A DNA stretch of 64,000 bases from Orobanche coerulescens (lineage: Eukaryota; Streptophyta; Magnoliopsida; Lamiales; Orobanchaceae), in the NCBI GenBank assembly GCA_033398695.1, contig CM065809.1:170056501-170120500 (forward strand), given 5' to 3'. The translations under genes and the position numbers were made by a program. The notes below the pieces were generated by a model, which searched no databases, had not been told where the DNA came from, and saw only the letters and a list, made by a program, of their open reading frames with translations. Below, piece by piece: positions 21,726-32,336 of the stretch (position 1 is its first letter; each line of letters opens with the position of its first letter).

Positions 21726-22777
21726 GGGGTAGGATTATGATTTTCACCTCAAACAATCGGGAATGATATTTATTCGTTTCAATTCACTTTCATTCAATTG
21801 ATTGTAAGCCAGGAATTCCTAAATTATTCTAAAGCCTTTCCCAAGGTCGATAGAAAATACTACGAATTATTAACTCGATATATCCCTATTCGAATTAGAT
21901 AATTAATAGCTAAAACAGTTCAAGAATTCCCACAATAACAGGCTTCACAATTCGCGTGAGTATATCCCTATCTCACGAAAATTATGATTCGTCTAACAAG
22001 AACTATGCCTAAATTTCATCTCCCGAATCCATAAAGACATTCAAAACAAATTAACTGTTGGCCTGAAAATTAAAAAGAATTAAGAACAGTAAGAAGAATC
22101 CAATTCAATAGAATAACGAGTAAATCGAAATAATAATAAATAATCAAACCGTCATGAAATTGGCTACAATCAAAATCCTACTCGAATAGATCTAAAAACT
22201 AAGATGCAGAAAAACCGTAGGGATCCGTGGTCTTGTCGTCGCCCACAAATCTCCTCCTTGTGTTCTTCGCCCTAGCTATTGATCCACCTCCGAATTCCTC
22301 CTGATCGATCCCCTTCTTCTTCAGCCCTATGATGCTTATTTATAGTCGTCCTCAGCCTCCAAAACGCGTCCGTGTGATTAGGTCGAGAACAGGCTCCAAA
22401 ACGGCCCAAACCCGCGCGGAGTACACCAAAACCGCCCCGTGTGCCGCGGCTCACTTAAGCTGTGCCGCGGCACACACGGCACTCAGCGGGATGCTGGGCG
22501 TTTATTTATTTCTTACGTGCGGCTCACTAAATCTGTGCCGCGGCACAAAGTACTGATTACTCGGCACTCTGCTAGTCTCCTGCGTGTGCCGCGGCTCAAG
22601 ACATGGGTGCCGCGGCTCATGACCAAAAGCTTCATTGTTTTTAAATCGTTTCGGCTTCCGGACTCCGATTTCCTGCAAAACATATAAAAATAATGCATTA
22701 AAAGCTCATTTATGCTGATTTAGGCTCAAGATGGATATAAATTAATGATATAAAAGCGCATAAAAATACGCCTAACA
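21501..22777 (-). repeat. Element D 5' LTR
   Basis: 1277 bp; near-identical to 17811-19089. TATA box 22336-22345 (minus). Palindrome array 22441-22619. Confidence 0.93.
22441..22619 (-). promoter_or_regulatory. U3 array of GCCGCGGC palindromes, element D 5' LTR
   Basis: Same array as 18746-18924 with small changes between copies: GTGCCGCGGCTC, GTGCCGCGGCAC and relatives. Confidence 0.75.
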
Positions 22778-22782
22778 AGTAC
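22778..22782. repeat. Target site duplication of element D (right)
   Basis: AGTAC, identical to 17806-17810. Confidence 0.95.
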
Positions 22783-23116
22783 CTCTGCAAATATATTCAC
22801 CGCTTCTTTTCTTAATAATGGCTTCATCATCAAAAGAAACTGAATAACCATCGCTTTTTAATTTAGAACCCGAAATTAAATTCATTCTAAAATCCGGTAC
22901 TAATAATACATTATTGAGAACTAATAATTTATCATTAATCTTCAACTGCACGACTCCCACCGCAATGTACCATAAGCACGGAATAATCGCCCGATTGATG
23001 GTAATCTCGCCCGCACTAAGCCGCTTGGTTACACGAAAACCATGCGAGTCAAAGCAAACATGATCGGTGGAGCCTGAATCAACTATCCACGAAGTGGAAG
23101 AACAAGTGCCAAACAT
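22783..23116 (-). pseudogene. Copia protease, split by D (element C)
   Basis: The frame contains the aspartic protease motif WIVDSGSTDHVCF, where copia elements usually have DSGA or DSGS. The domain continues to KRSGEYICR and is cut by element D; the same polyprotein resumes at 17805. Catalytic Asp-Ser-Gly is intact. Confidence 0.85.
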
Positions 23117-23940
23117 GTTTTGACTACTAGTGCACGAGACATACCTTTCTTAAGAGCGAGGCGATCCGCTTTAAAATGTCCTTTCGACCGCACTTGTAGC
23201 ACTTTCCCTTTGGCTTTTGTTCGCCTCGGGCGAGGAGCCTTGCTTTTCACCTTGAGAGTTGCCACTTGCTTCGCCAACCTGCTTCTTCTTCTTTCCCCAT
23301 TTGGGTTTGGAAGAAGTAGCACCGATTGCCGCAAGAATCGATGATAACTTTGTTTGAAGAGACCTTCACAGATGAAGCTCTGTCGGAAGTTCCGCCAAAC
23401 TATATGTCCTACGGTTCATATTGTAGTTAAGGCGGAACTGCTCAAAGCTTCTAGGTAAGTGCCTAAGATAATATCGACTGCGTTTCCGCATCGATAGTAG
23501 CCCCCAATATGCTCGATTCGTTCAAATGAGACATCATTTTTAGAACATGATCCCTTACTGGAGTCCCTTCAGACATTTGGGTTGTCATCAATACCCTCAT
23601 AGAATTTTGTCTAGCCGCCCGGTTCTGATGACCAAACATATCGGTGAGACTTTTCATCATTTACGCGGCCGAACCCATCGTCGATGCGATGCCGCAATAC
23701 ATTTGTCGGTGAAGCCAAAATGTAACAATGAGCCATCTCATCAGACTTTTTCCATTTTCGGAATTCCGCCAACTCTTCGGGAGTGGCATCCGGTTCTGGT
23801 TCTAGAGGGCTCTCCTCGATTAAGACAAACTTATGCCCCTCAGCAGTCAGGATAATGTCAAGATTTCTTTTCCAATCGGCAAAGTTAGTGCCATCTAGTT
23901 TATTTTCTTTGAGAATAACAGCTAGTGGATTGAAAGACAT
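23085..23940 (-). pseudogene. Copia gag (element C)
   Basis: The start is taken at the Met of MSFNPLAVILKENKLDG (23940), the usual copia gag opening. The gag core continues as NFADWKRNLDIIL and, after a frameshift near 23660-23690, as SLTDMFGHQNRAARQ ... MMSHLNE. The CCHC knuckle near 23170-23215 begins KCYKCGRK and then loses frame before the GHFKADC half. The frames are broken by several small indels. Confidence 0.8.
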
Positions 23941-25322
23941 CTGAGAATAAAAATTAAAAACATCCATCACATAATGCATAGCAAAATATATCGAAAAACC
24001 TCAAAACACAATATATATATGCTAGCAACCAACACCTCGAAAAATCCGCACATGCAAGCCACGATCGTGTGGACGTTTACACACACATTTTTCAAGTAGA
24101 GTTTTACGTCTTTAATTTTACTATCTAGTCAAATTACGTTATGACAAGTAAAATTAATAGTTGGTTCCTCTTGGCCATGTATTAATTAACATAGACTCCG
24201 ATGGGGAGCTTATTAATTAATACACCTAAGTGAACACCATAATTTAACATCCTTAAAATATTATCTTTTAAATAATAGTCCTACAGATGGAGAGGTCCTA
24301 TCATAAAAAGTAATATTTACCTTATGTTATCATTTTGAAATTTAAAACTAGTGAACCTATAATTAGCACATCCGATATGGAGAAAGACTCTAATGTCAAC
24401 GCGCATGCTAATTACTTCACAATTTAAATTAATTATGGAGGCCAATTTGATTTTATTTAAAAAATAAATCAATTTAATCACTTAGTTATTTTAGCCTTAA
24501 GGTTTTTAATTTTCTCGTCCTAACATGCAAGGAAACATATCACGCATACATCCATACATGCCATACATCAAAATAATAAAAAAAAACCAAAATAAAGCAT
24601 GGATAATTAAATTTATCCAATTATCATGGTCTTCTTCCTTGAGTTGAATCCGAGAAATTCTTCGACTCGATCTCTCCCACTGAATCAAGCATCTCGTCGC
24701 TCCTCCCCGGCCGGGCCGTAGATTTTCAAAATTAAAAAATTTCACTTTTATGCAAAATTAATTACATAAAAAAAATTTAATTTTAAATCCCGACTTCCAA
24801 TGACGCAATAGCAAGCGAGAAAACGGACGGACCAAAATCGACGGCAGAGCCAACAATGGCGACTGCCCGGACAGTGCCTGGCACGCGCTTTCAGCTGCAG
24901 TACGGCAGCGTCTGCTTTTCGGCGCCCTTCTTTGTCGGCCGCGGCTTGCCCAGTGATCCGACGATCCGGTTCTCCTCTATTTCTTCGCGATCCCGTCTTT
25001 TCCGAATTCGATTACAATTTTATACAAAATAAAATACATCGAAATTACATCAAGATTTACACGAAAAAATAAAACCACCTAGAACTAACCGCGGATTTTC
25101 TCACGGGAAAAACCATTACATGCCTCAAAAACGGGCCAAACCAACAATTGCATAATTAATAAAATAAATAAATAAATACACCATTCATATAAACCATGAT
25201 AATTGGATCATATCACCTGCAAGAACACATCTAGCAAAATATTCCAACATCAAAATATATTAATATTTAAATTGCTATCAATTAATCACTAAAATTAATT
25301 AAAATAGCAAAAGCCTAAAATT
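23941..25322 (-). other. Element C leader, non-coding
   Basis: 1.38 kb between PBS and gag. AT-rich, with repeated TTAATTAA and CCGATGGGGA-like segments, except for a GC-rich block at 24780-24990. No gene recognised. Confidence 0.65.
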
Positions 25323-25337
25323 CCGTCTCCGATACCA
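25323..25337 (-). other. Element C primer-binding site
   Basis: TGGTATCGGAGACGG on the minus strand, two bases inside the 5' LTR; iMet-type. Confidence 0.85.
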
Positions 25338-25339
25338 AT

Positions 25340-26837
25340 TGTTGGAAAGTAAAACGCAGCGGAAGCGAAGTTTGGGAAAGTTGATAATAGCGTTTTACGC
25401 ATCTACGAGCATTAGATCTATTTAGGCATGCTAATTAATTAATTACTAAGACTAACAGGCAATTTAAATATTATTTATTATTTATTAATTAAATATGTTG
25501 ATTATTTAAAATATCCTAATCTAGATCCAAGATCATAGGATATTACCTTTTGAAGCGCGTTGGTTACTTCCTTCTTGATCGCCTTGTATTTCTACCTTCA
25601 GATCTTCTAGAGTATGATCCGCCTTGAACCGGACGTTGTGTGGGCAACGAGCTACCGGATCTTGCTTGGACACCTATGGGATCGGCCGAATCTACCTTGA
25701 TATGTGATCACTGTATTTTTCTTTGCTTTCTAGTATTTTATGAACACTCTTAGCAAATTGATTGTGTTATCTAAATTGTAGAATCAAAGACACAAGTCTA
25801 GATCTACAATTAAACACAAGAGGAAAAAATTGATCACACAATCTCACAAACATGTACAAAAATCGGCCAACACCCCATAATGTCCTATTTATAGGCTCTT
25901 GGACTACTACTAGGGATCTAAAGGAGGATTATGGAAGGACTCCTAATTAATTCATCATACCTTATTAGGACTCTTCCTAATATATGATGAATTAATTAAT
26001 ATCAACTTAATCCACTAAAAAGTTTGATATTGCACTTCCTACCAAAATCCCAAATTACGAAATTGGGCTCCTTATTAAATATATTATTTCCCGTGTTAAA
26101 GATATCGAATGTCCATTAATTAATTATAAGCTACTGACAGCTTTAATTAATTAATATCTTATCCAAGAGTAGTACCACTCGAACCTTATTATTATATCGG
26201 AATTAAATCCACCTGCAGGGTTTAATATAATAATCATTATCGAGTTCCTCAAGGGGACATCATCAACCATGCAGTCGGGACACGATTTCTAGTAATAATA
26301 ATAATTGTCGTATAAACAATATTATTGCCCAAGATACGAGGCTTATTGAGTCGATCATTTTGACTCACCTATGGTAAATCAAAGCAATAATTATTATAAA
26401 TACACAATTAAATATTATATACTTAGAATTAAGAAATAATAATTATCCGAGATTTATGTTCTTCTTACGGTCGATCTGAGAAGACACTATCTCACCTCGA
26501 TCCTGTTCAACGTATGCAAATACGCTAATGTATGCTAATAGTCAAGACCAACTATTCTCAAGCATACACTACAACCCTTTATATAATTTGTCTAATAATT
26601 ATATAGGTTGTGAACTATTATATTATTTTATAAGGCACCGATAATATGATCTTCCGTGTGACACCAACACACCACATTATCTACAATATAAAATAATTAG
26701 ACATTTCATTTGCATAACCATAACGTGAATTAATATGCAAAACATGTGATTAAATATAATTAATATCCTCATAGGTAGTAAATGGGAAATTAGGTAATAC
26801 AAGCATAAAGTATGCTTTGCAGTATACAATCCTAACA
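25340..26837 (-). repeat. Element C 5' LTR
   Basis: 1498 bp; few differences from 13529-15029. TATA box CTATAAATAG at 25885-25894 (minus). Confidence 0.93.
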
Positions 26838-26842
26838 GCGAC
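26838..26842. repeat. Target site duplication of element C (right)
   Basis: GCGAC, identical to 13524-13528. Confidence 0.95.
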
Positions 26843-27634
26843 ATCATTTGGTTCTATTAGTTCTTTTTTTCGAAGTGGATCGGATTTGGAACTCTTGTGT
26901 TTTCGACTTTGTCGACTCATTATGTTTGTTGACATTTCCAAGCTTGTCCTGCCCCTTGCTTTTGTTGATCGAACAAGTGTGGTATTGTTTCGGAATAACT
27001 CGTTTGTCGTTGTGACTTTTCAATCGCTATTCCCTTTCCGGTGGATCTTATGGGAATGCATGTCTTGTAGTTCTCACCAGATCATCCTGGGAGTTGTTGT
27101 TTGAATTTTATTATCCTTCATGTTTCGGACATGATTGTTCGATTTTTGTTGTCTCGGTTGTTTGTTTGTTCGGTTTTTGTCCTCGTTTCGTGATTGTTGA
27201 GCATTCAGGCTCCTTCCTAATTTCCTTAAGTTCGGGAAATTAGTCTCGTTTTCGATCTTCCAATCCTTGGGCGGTGGAATTCCGTATTTGTTCAGCGATT
27301 GGCTCGCGTGTTGATTGATGTACCGTTGGGTTGGTCAATCGTATTGATTTTCGTTCGTTGTGTTTTGTGATTGTCGGATAATTGACTTAATTGTATTATC
27401 CATTTGATGACGCTTGTCACTTGTTGGTTTTATTATATCCCTAACGGCGACGTTGTGTTGGTCGTCGTGGAGCGTGTTTTTACACCGTATATTCCGTTGC
27501 GTTGTTTGTAACGTTTCGTCGTTGGGCGTTAGTTACGCGTTTCTTGCGTATCTTGTTGAGTTTTCCTGGCGGGATATTGCTTCTCCCTATTTGTTTTAAG
27601 TTTCGGGACGAAACTTCTTTTAAGGAGGGTAGAA
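26843..27634 (+). other. Element A internal region, right part, non-coding
   Basis: 792 bp, T/G-rich. It ends in TTTCGGGACGAAAC and the purine tract, as in E. No integrase or chromodomain sequence is recognisable. Confidence 0.65.
27621..27634 (+). other. Element A polypurine tract
   Basis: TAAGGAGGGTAGAA directly before the 3' LTR start TGTAATATCC. Confidence 0.85.
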
Positions 27635-28218
27635 TGTAATATCCGCAATTTTCGATTTTCGGTAAATTTCTTTTTTCGGCCGGAGTCCGTTTTGACGACT
27701 CGCTCATGACCGTTTCGTCATTTCGGGAATGATTAATTCTGCACTTTTTGTCATCCGAGTTCGTTTCGGTATCGTTTTGTTGAGTTCCGAGCTTTTTAGC
27801 GACTTTTCCGCACTTGAGTTCGATTATGGCGAATCTCGTCCGAAACTGTTGTTTCGAGTTTCTCGTAAGTTCATTTAATGTTATTATTCATGTTGCGAGC
27901 TTTGGTTTGGTGTTTCGATCGCGTATCGTGATTTTCGGACGTTTTGGGCCATTTTCGTAATTTCCCAAAGTTTTGGGTAATTACTTTCGTTGTCGAATTC
28001 CGAGCCTTCGGGTAGTCGGAATTGTGTGTTCTCTTAGCTCTTAGATTCGTCTTTGCGAGTACGTCGTAACCGTATCATCGATTCGTATTCAGGTTCGGGT
28101 TTCGGGGTCGTTCGGGCCGTCGGAGTTGGACCCGGCCGAGCAATCTGGGCCCAGGCCGGCACTGGCCGAGTCACGGCCGGTAGTGCTCGGCAGCTTCTGG
28201 CCGAGCAGGCCGTACCGT

Positions 28219-28379
28219 GTGCCGCGGCACATGCTGGCAAGGCCGCGGCACACTCTGTGGCATTTTTCGGCCAAACTGATCTGCCGGTGCCGCGGCCACA
28301 GCCGTGGCCGCGGCACACTGCCACCACTGGAGCCATTTTGGGCTGTCTTTGCAGACACTCCCAGGCGCCGCGGCTGTGC
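28219..28379 (+). promoter_or_regulatory. U3 palindrome array GTGCCGCGGCAC, element A 3' LTR
   Basis: One full palindrome at 28219-28230, further GCCGCGGC cores at 28242, 28289, 28307 and 28367, ending 5 bp before the TATA-like box. Confidence 0.72.
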
Positions 28380-28383
28380 GGCC

Positions 28384-28390
28384 TATTTAT
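28384..28390 (+). promoter_or_regulatory. TATA-like box, element A 3' LTR
   Basis: TATTTAT in the context CCTATTTATGG; followed by a C/T-rich tract. Confidence 0.55.
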
Positions 28391-29498
28391 GGCCTGCAGA
28401 CGGGTTTTGGCCATTTTTCTCCTCCTTCTCCTTCTCTTCCGCGGCTGAGGGTATGCTCATCATGGAGCCATGTTGTTTGACAACAAATCCTCGAAGTTAT
28501 TGAGGTTATATCATCAATCAATCATCCTATATCGTCCTTTGATCCAGCGAATCAAGGTAATCTTTCTTAGAACCCTAGTTTCTTGAATTTTGGGGTTTTT
28601 GCGTTTTTGTCCGATTCGTTCCGTATTATTGATTAATTCATGATGGGTATGATTAATCTTGGTAGTATTCTTGTGTTTAACATCATTTAATCCATTGTTC
28701 TTCGTCGAATCGAAGTATATTTCTTGATTTCCTTCGAATCGACTTTTTGGGGGATTTGTCCTCGATCTCGTTTTTCATCCGTTTTTTATGGATCGATTAT
28801 GGTTAAATGATGTTGTTAAACATATTCTATGGATTGTATATCCATATTTCAACTTGGAATTCCGTTTTTGGGTTTTTGGAGCAGAATCGTGTTCTTGGCC
28901 GTTTTGGGGGAAATCCTTGAACCTTCGTCATTGTTCTTTGAATTCAGCGGCTTTGAGTCGTGTTATGGAATTCATTTCATTGTTGTTATTGTCCTTCGTA
29001 GTTTATGAACGCGAGTTGGCGATCGGTGGAATCGGCGGGTTCGTAGTCGGTTCGTGTCAACCTACTTCGGTCGATTCTTCGCGTTGTTCTTATTCGAGGC
29101 AAGTACCTTGTTCATACGCTTCTCGTTTTGTGGATAAGATGATCGATGGTCGTGTTGGTGTGTTTGTTTGGTTATTTGCAAATGAGTTTTCAAAAGATTT
29201 CGGTTTGGCCTCGTTAAAGGCTTTCTTTCAAAACGCGTGTGATTTGTGAACGGTGTGTTTTGGGAATTGGTTACAATTTGATTATTTTGAACGTTGAAGG
29301 CTTTGATGATGATACTCTTGTTGTTTAAAGTTATGGAATCGTGTATTCCGTATTTAATCTTGTTATTGTGTTTTTAAAGAGTTTGATAATGGTGTCGGAT
29401 TAGTGGCCATCTCTAGTAAGTATTCTTGATGAACTTACATTCTTAGCATATTAGTATTGCATGAGTAACGTGTGTGTGTGTATGCTCACTACGGGTTA

Positions 29499-29613
29499 GA
29501 TCCGACGGGGTCTCGGTAGGGGTCCACAAGAGACGTGGATCGACGAGCTTGCTTTTAACCACTACGGGTTAGATCCGACGGGGTCTCGGTAGGGGTCCAC
29601 AGAGACGTGGATC
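29499..29613 (+). repeat. Paired stem-loop repeat, element A 3' LTR
   Basis: Copies at 29499-29541 and 29572-29613, both with intact GATCC/GGATC, ACG/CGT and TCTC/GAGA complementarity. Confidence 0.7.
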
Positions 29614-30625
29614 GACGGTTAATTGTGGTGCATTTTGCAAATGTGATTTGATTATGGCATTTCCGGAAATGAGTGCTTTTGAACGGTTTTCATGATTGCA
29701 TGCATCGACTAAGTGTGTAAGAGGTAAGTTGTTCGTTTGGCTTACTTGGCTAGGATGGCACTAGAGTATTTTGTTGTTTGTATTAAATCATTTATTTGTG
29801 GATTTTGATGTTGGGAGACGAACCTTGTGGTCGTTCTTGTGTACTGTTAGTTGATGAGATTTGGGGCTAAAATCCCAATGGTTTTGTAAAAGTCATTTTA
29901 TGGATTTGGGGCTAAATCCCAATGGTTTGGTAAAGGTCATTTTTCGGAAAGTAAACCTTTGGGGCGGTGACCCCTTTCGTCTTTTGGGTTTTGAAAAGCG
30001 GGATTTTATAATCCTAAATTGTTTTCTATTAAAACTCCCGATGGTATTTGAAATCACTTTATAAACTGTTTCCCTTGATATTTTGATCTTGAAATTTTGG
30101 GAAGTCTTTACTCGAACTCTTGCCTCGGGAAGTGTTCATCTTGTTGTATTTGAATCTTTGAGGATTCCGAATTATCATTGTTCGTGGAATGTGACCGTAT
30201 GACTCGTATTTTGCACTTGTACTTGTACTAGCAAAGCAGTGGAGTTTGCTAACCCCGAGTATTCGGGGGTGGATGTCTATTTTTGCATTCAGGTTTTGGA
30301 GCATAACACAGGGTCGGCACGAAGGATGATGAAAGATGATCGATACTAATCACATGAGGAACCGTATATTGTTTATTGGTTCGGTTGTACTTTATTTTCC
30401 GCTGCTATATTTTTCCCGTTGTACAGGTGTGGTTGTGTTTTGACCCCTGCGTGGGCATGAGTTGTATTTGAGTTGTATGTATTTATGGACAGACCATATC
30501 GGTCTACTGAGTCATTTTGGCCTTAAAGGCATGGTTGAGTTGTTATATGTTGTTACCAGCCTGGTAGATCCTTGAGGAAAGGTTCTACGGCGTGTAATAT
30601 CCCTGAGCGGATTGGGGGTGTTACA

Positions 30626-30630
30626 CGGTC
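30626..30630. repeat. Probable right target duplication of element A
   Basis: CGGTC follows the A 3' LTR. In uninterrupted H2 the same place (50811) reads GTGCGGTCGGC. The left copy is outside the window. Confidence 0.6.
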
Positions 30631-31447
30631 GACATTTGAGAAGTCAACATCCGCCTGCTTGAGTATCAATGTGATCAACCGGGGATAAGGGATGGAATGC
30701 TTGGGGCTTTTGTTCCTTAGGAAATCTCGCATGTGATTGTATATAATACTCCCATAATTCAATCCCTGTATAGCACTTAGCCCATGCACCATTTTATCCA
30801 AAAAGTATAAATCCCCAACTCGTACTTTATTTTTACCACTCGAACGAGGAAGAACATTTGTGCCGAGAAGATATAAAATGAGGCGATGCTGGTCGGAGAA
30901 GGATAAGGTCCCGATCTTCACTCCATCCTTTCGGGAAGGAGTGTACTGGATGTCAAACCGCGCCATCGCACTACTAGTGTTCCACACCGGTCCTTCTGGG
31001 GGATTGAAGGATTTTCTGAAATTTACTTTCTCCCCCTTGTCCGGAGTGTGGAGCGAGTGATTTATCGAGCTCTCAGTGATTACCACTGGTGTCCCTCTAA
31101 CCGTGCTTCGTATAGCGTAGTCATCTTTGCGTTTTGCCTCTACGTTGGCGTAGAATTCACGGACCAAATCTCCGTAGTAATGATCAGGGAGCTTCAACGC
31201 ATTCTCCCAATGTAGGTGACTGAAGAATTGAGATAGGTTGAATTTTTCTTCAACCTCCTGTGCGATATCTTTCTCTACCAGAAGTTTGGAATGAGCTCGC
31301 TGCTCAAACCATTCCGCATTTTCAGCACTTGTAAAGCGTATAGCATCAAAGGTCCCCGTGGTATGATCTGGTTGAGAATTGTCGCTCTCGGTGGAAGAAG
31401 ATGATGCTAAAGGGCTGGCTGCCCGGCGCTTGCGAGTCCTGGTTGTC
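30626..31447 (-). pseudogene. Env-like ORF of H1 (plant transposon protein domain), truncated by A
   Basis: The ORF downstream of integrase, where Athila elements carry an env-like gene. By its pattern I place it in the putative plant transposon protein family often found there: an N-terminal basic segment (TRTRKRRAASP), then a helical domain with FTSAENAEWFEQR, LPDHYYGDLVREFYANVEA and LRNKSPKHSIPYPRLI. No signal peptide or membrane segment is evident, so env-like refers only to position. The open frame has no ATG at its 5' end. Splicing of the intron at 31448-31833 would create an in-frame ATG. A inserts after the VDFSNVDR segment. H2 carries the fuller copy. Confidence 0.75.
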
Positions 31448-31833
31448 CTGCACAATTATCACAAGAAAAAATTCATTTAAGCATTTCATCGGACACCTTG
31501 TAATCGTGATTTAACAAGCTTCCAATTTCATCAATTTATGGACAAAATCTAACCCCCTGATACATGAAAGCTTCAAAACTATACGATTTGCAATAGAACA
31601 ATACTAATCTAAGCAAAACACCACGAATTTACAAACTTTCATCATGTAAAATTTTATAAACCAAAACCATCAAAATTTTGACATAATTTCATTTCAATTT
31701 ATCAAAAAGTGTTAAATCCTTACATATAATCCAACAAAAGTGTTCATTCACGTGAACAAACGTAGCCACATATCTACAAACACAATGAGAATCGAATTCG
31801 CAGCAAATATCGAGAATTTTGAAGTAAACTTAC
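31448..31833 (-). other. Predicted leader intron of the env-like gene, H1
   Basis: 386 bp, AT-rich, with donor AT|GTAAGTTT and acceptor TAATTGTGCAG|GAC on the minus strand. Joining 31834 to 31447 makes ATG in frame with the ORF. Unspliced RNA instead reads ATG followed directly by TAA. The H2 copy (51632-52014) keeps both sites. Not experimentally shown. Confidence 0.65.
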
Positions 31834-32014
31834 ATTGTTGCTTGAGGACGAATTTCTGGAAAATTCCTAACAAATTTGATGAAAGTAGGTTGATTGTGGT
31901 GTTATGTATTGAAATAAACTAATCTAAGAAAAAGAAATTAAAAAGTTGGGATTTTTAGGGGAGGAGGTCGGAGGTTAGGGTGAGAAAGAAATAAAAATGA
32001 AAGGCCGACTTTAT
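31834..32014 (-). promoter_or_regulatory. Predicted ATG-free leader exon of the env-like gene, H1
   Basis: Between the TATA-like box and the donor site the minus strand has no ATG until the one made at the splice junction. C/T-rich stretches (CCTCCTCCCC and TTTCTTTTTC) fit an untranslated leader. Confidence 0.5.
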
Positions 32015-32021
32015 GTTTATA
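32015..32021 (-). promoter_or_regulatory. Internal TATA-like box between pol and env-like ORF, H1
   Basis: TATAAAC on the minus strand, 15 bp downstream of a CACGGCG-rich cluster. Conserved in H2 at 52196-52202. Confidence 0.5.
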
Positions 32022-32035
32022 ACCCGTCTGCCAGA

Positions 32036-32168
32036 ACACGGCGCTAAAACACGGTCCAGTTTTCGCCGTGTTGTGCGCCGTGTCGTACAGTGATATTTTG
32101 ATGGAAAATAGACACGGCGATAGAAACGGTCCAGATTATCGCCGTGTTTGTTCGCCGTGTCATACAGC
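32036..32168 (-). promoter_or_regulatory. Internal U3-like CACGGCG cluster, H1
   Basis: Repeated CGCCGTGT/ACACGGCG units. ACACGGCGCTAAA (32036-32048) and GTGTTGTGCGCCGT (within 32051-32085) recur exactly in the LTR U3 cluster (48534-48546 and within 48465-48500). Looks like a copied or shared promoter module. Confidence 0.65.
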
Positions 32169-32169
32169 G

Positions 32170-32250
32170 TTTTTTATTTTTTTTTTTATTTTTTTTTTTA
32201 TTTTTTTTTGATTTTTTTGATTTTTTTTGATTTTTTTGATTTTTTTTGAA
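32170..32250. repeat. T-rich simple repeat between pol and env-like ORF, H1
   Basis: Runs of T interrupted by A or GA. It is longer than in H2 (about 52350-52407). Confidence 0.8.
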
Positions 32251-32278
32251 AATAAATAATAAGAAAAACAATAAATAA

Positions 32279-32296
32279 ATTGGGTTCCCTCCCAAT
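32279..32296 (-). other. Post-pol hairpin, H1
   Basis: ATTGGG / CCCAAT around a six-base loop, 41 bp after the pol stop codon. Identical in H2 (52437-52454); element D has a covarying version. Confidence 0.7.
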
Positions 32297-32336
32297 AAGG
32301 GCTCGTTTAATGTCATTAGCTTGACAACTTCCTGTT

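Larger units (their letters stand above)
17811..22777 (-). mobile_element. Element D: non-autonomous Athila-lineage element
   Basis: 4967 bp with LTRs of 1279 and 1277 bp, AGTAC duplications, a tRNA-Asp-type PBS on the minus strand beside the right LTR, and a purine tract beside the left LTR. The 2411-bp interior encodes one 245-codon ORF near the PBS and no gag or pol that I recognise. It shares a post-ORF hairpin, a repeated 3' hairpin motif and a double polypurine tract with the Athila-like H elements, so those or relatives are the likely helper (inference). It interrupts the copia pol of C. Confidence 0.9.
13529..26837 (-). mobile_element. Element C: Ty1/copia retrotransposon with nested D
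   Basis: LTRs of 1501 and 1498 bp, target duplications GCGAC, minus-strand gag, protease, integrase, RT and RNase H in the copia order. The PBS is at 25323-25337 and the polypurine tract next to 15030. Without D (4967 bp plus duplication) the element is about 8.3 kb. The copy has frameshifts in gag and pol, a disrupted zinc knuckle and a changed integrase catalytic Asp, so it looks inactive. I could not assign its copia clade with confidence. Confidence 0.93.
1..30625 (+). mobile_element. Element A: non-autonomous Ty3/gypsy-type LTR element, 5' end outside window
   Basis: The 5' LTR (1-1844 plus 11317-11986) and 3' LTR (27635-30625) are near-identical apart from inserted B. By comparison with the 3' LTR, about 495 bp of the 5' LTR lie before the window. 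The LTR starts TGTAATATCC and ends GTGTTACA. A PBS follows the 5' LTR and a polypurine tract precedes the 3' LTR, which fixes the + orientation. Removing nested C leaves an internal region of about 2.3 kb in which I recognise no gag, protease, RT or integrase. The tail before the 3' LTR (TTTCGGGACGAAAC, then a purine run) matches chromovirus E, so A looks like a derivative that may have used E-type enzymes (inference). It is inserted in the env-like ORF of H1; the right target duplicate is CGGTC at 30626-30630. Confidence 0.85.
27635..30625 (+). repeat. Element A 3' LTR
   Basis: 2991 bp, TGTAATATCC...GTGTTACA, uninterrupted. Holds the palindrome array (28219-28379), TATA-like box (28384-28390) and stem-loops (29499-29541, 29572-29613). 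Downstream of the TATA box it is recognisably homologous to the LTR of E (for example CCGATTCGTTCCGT, the stem-loop pair, CATTTCCGGAAATG), but the U3 parts differ. It provides the empty-site sequence for the B insertion. Confidence 0.93.

Noticed and set aside
28053..28503. Overlapping GC-rich ORFs on both strands in the A U3
   Set aside because: Caused by few stop codons in the GCCGCGGC-rich array; frames not kept in the left LTR copy.
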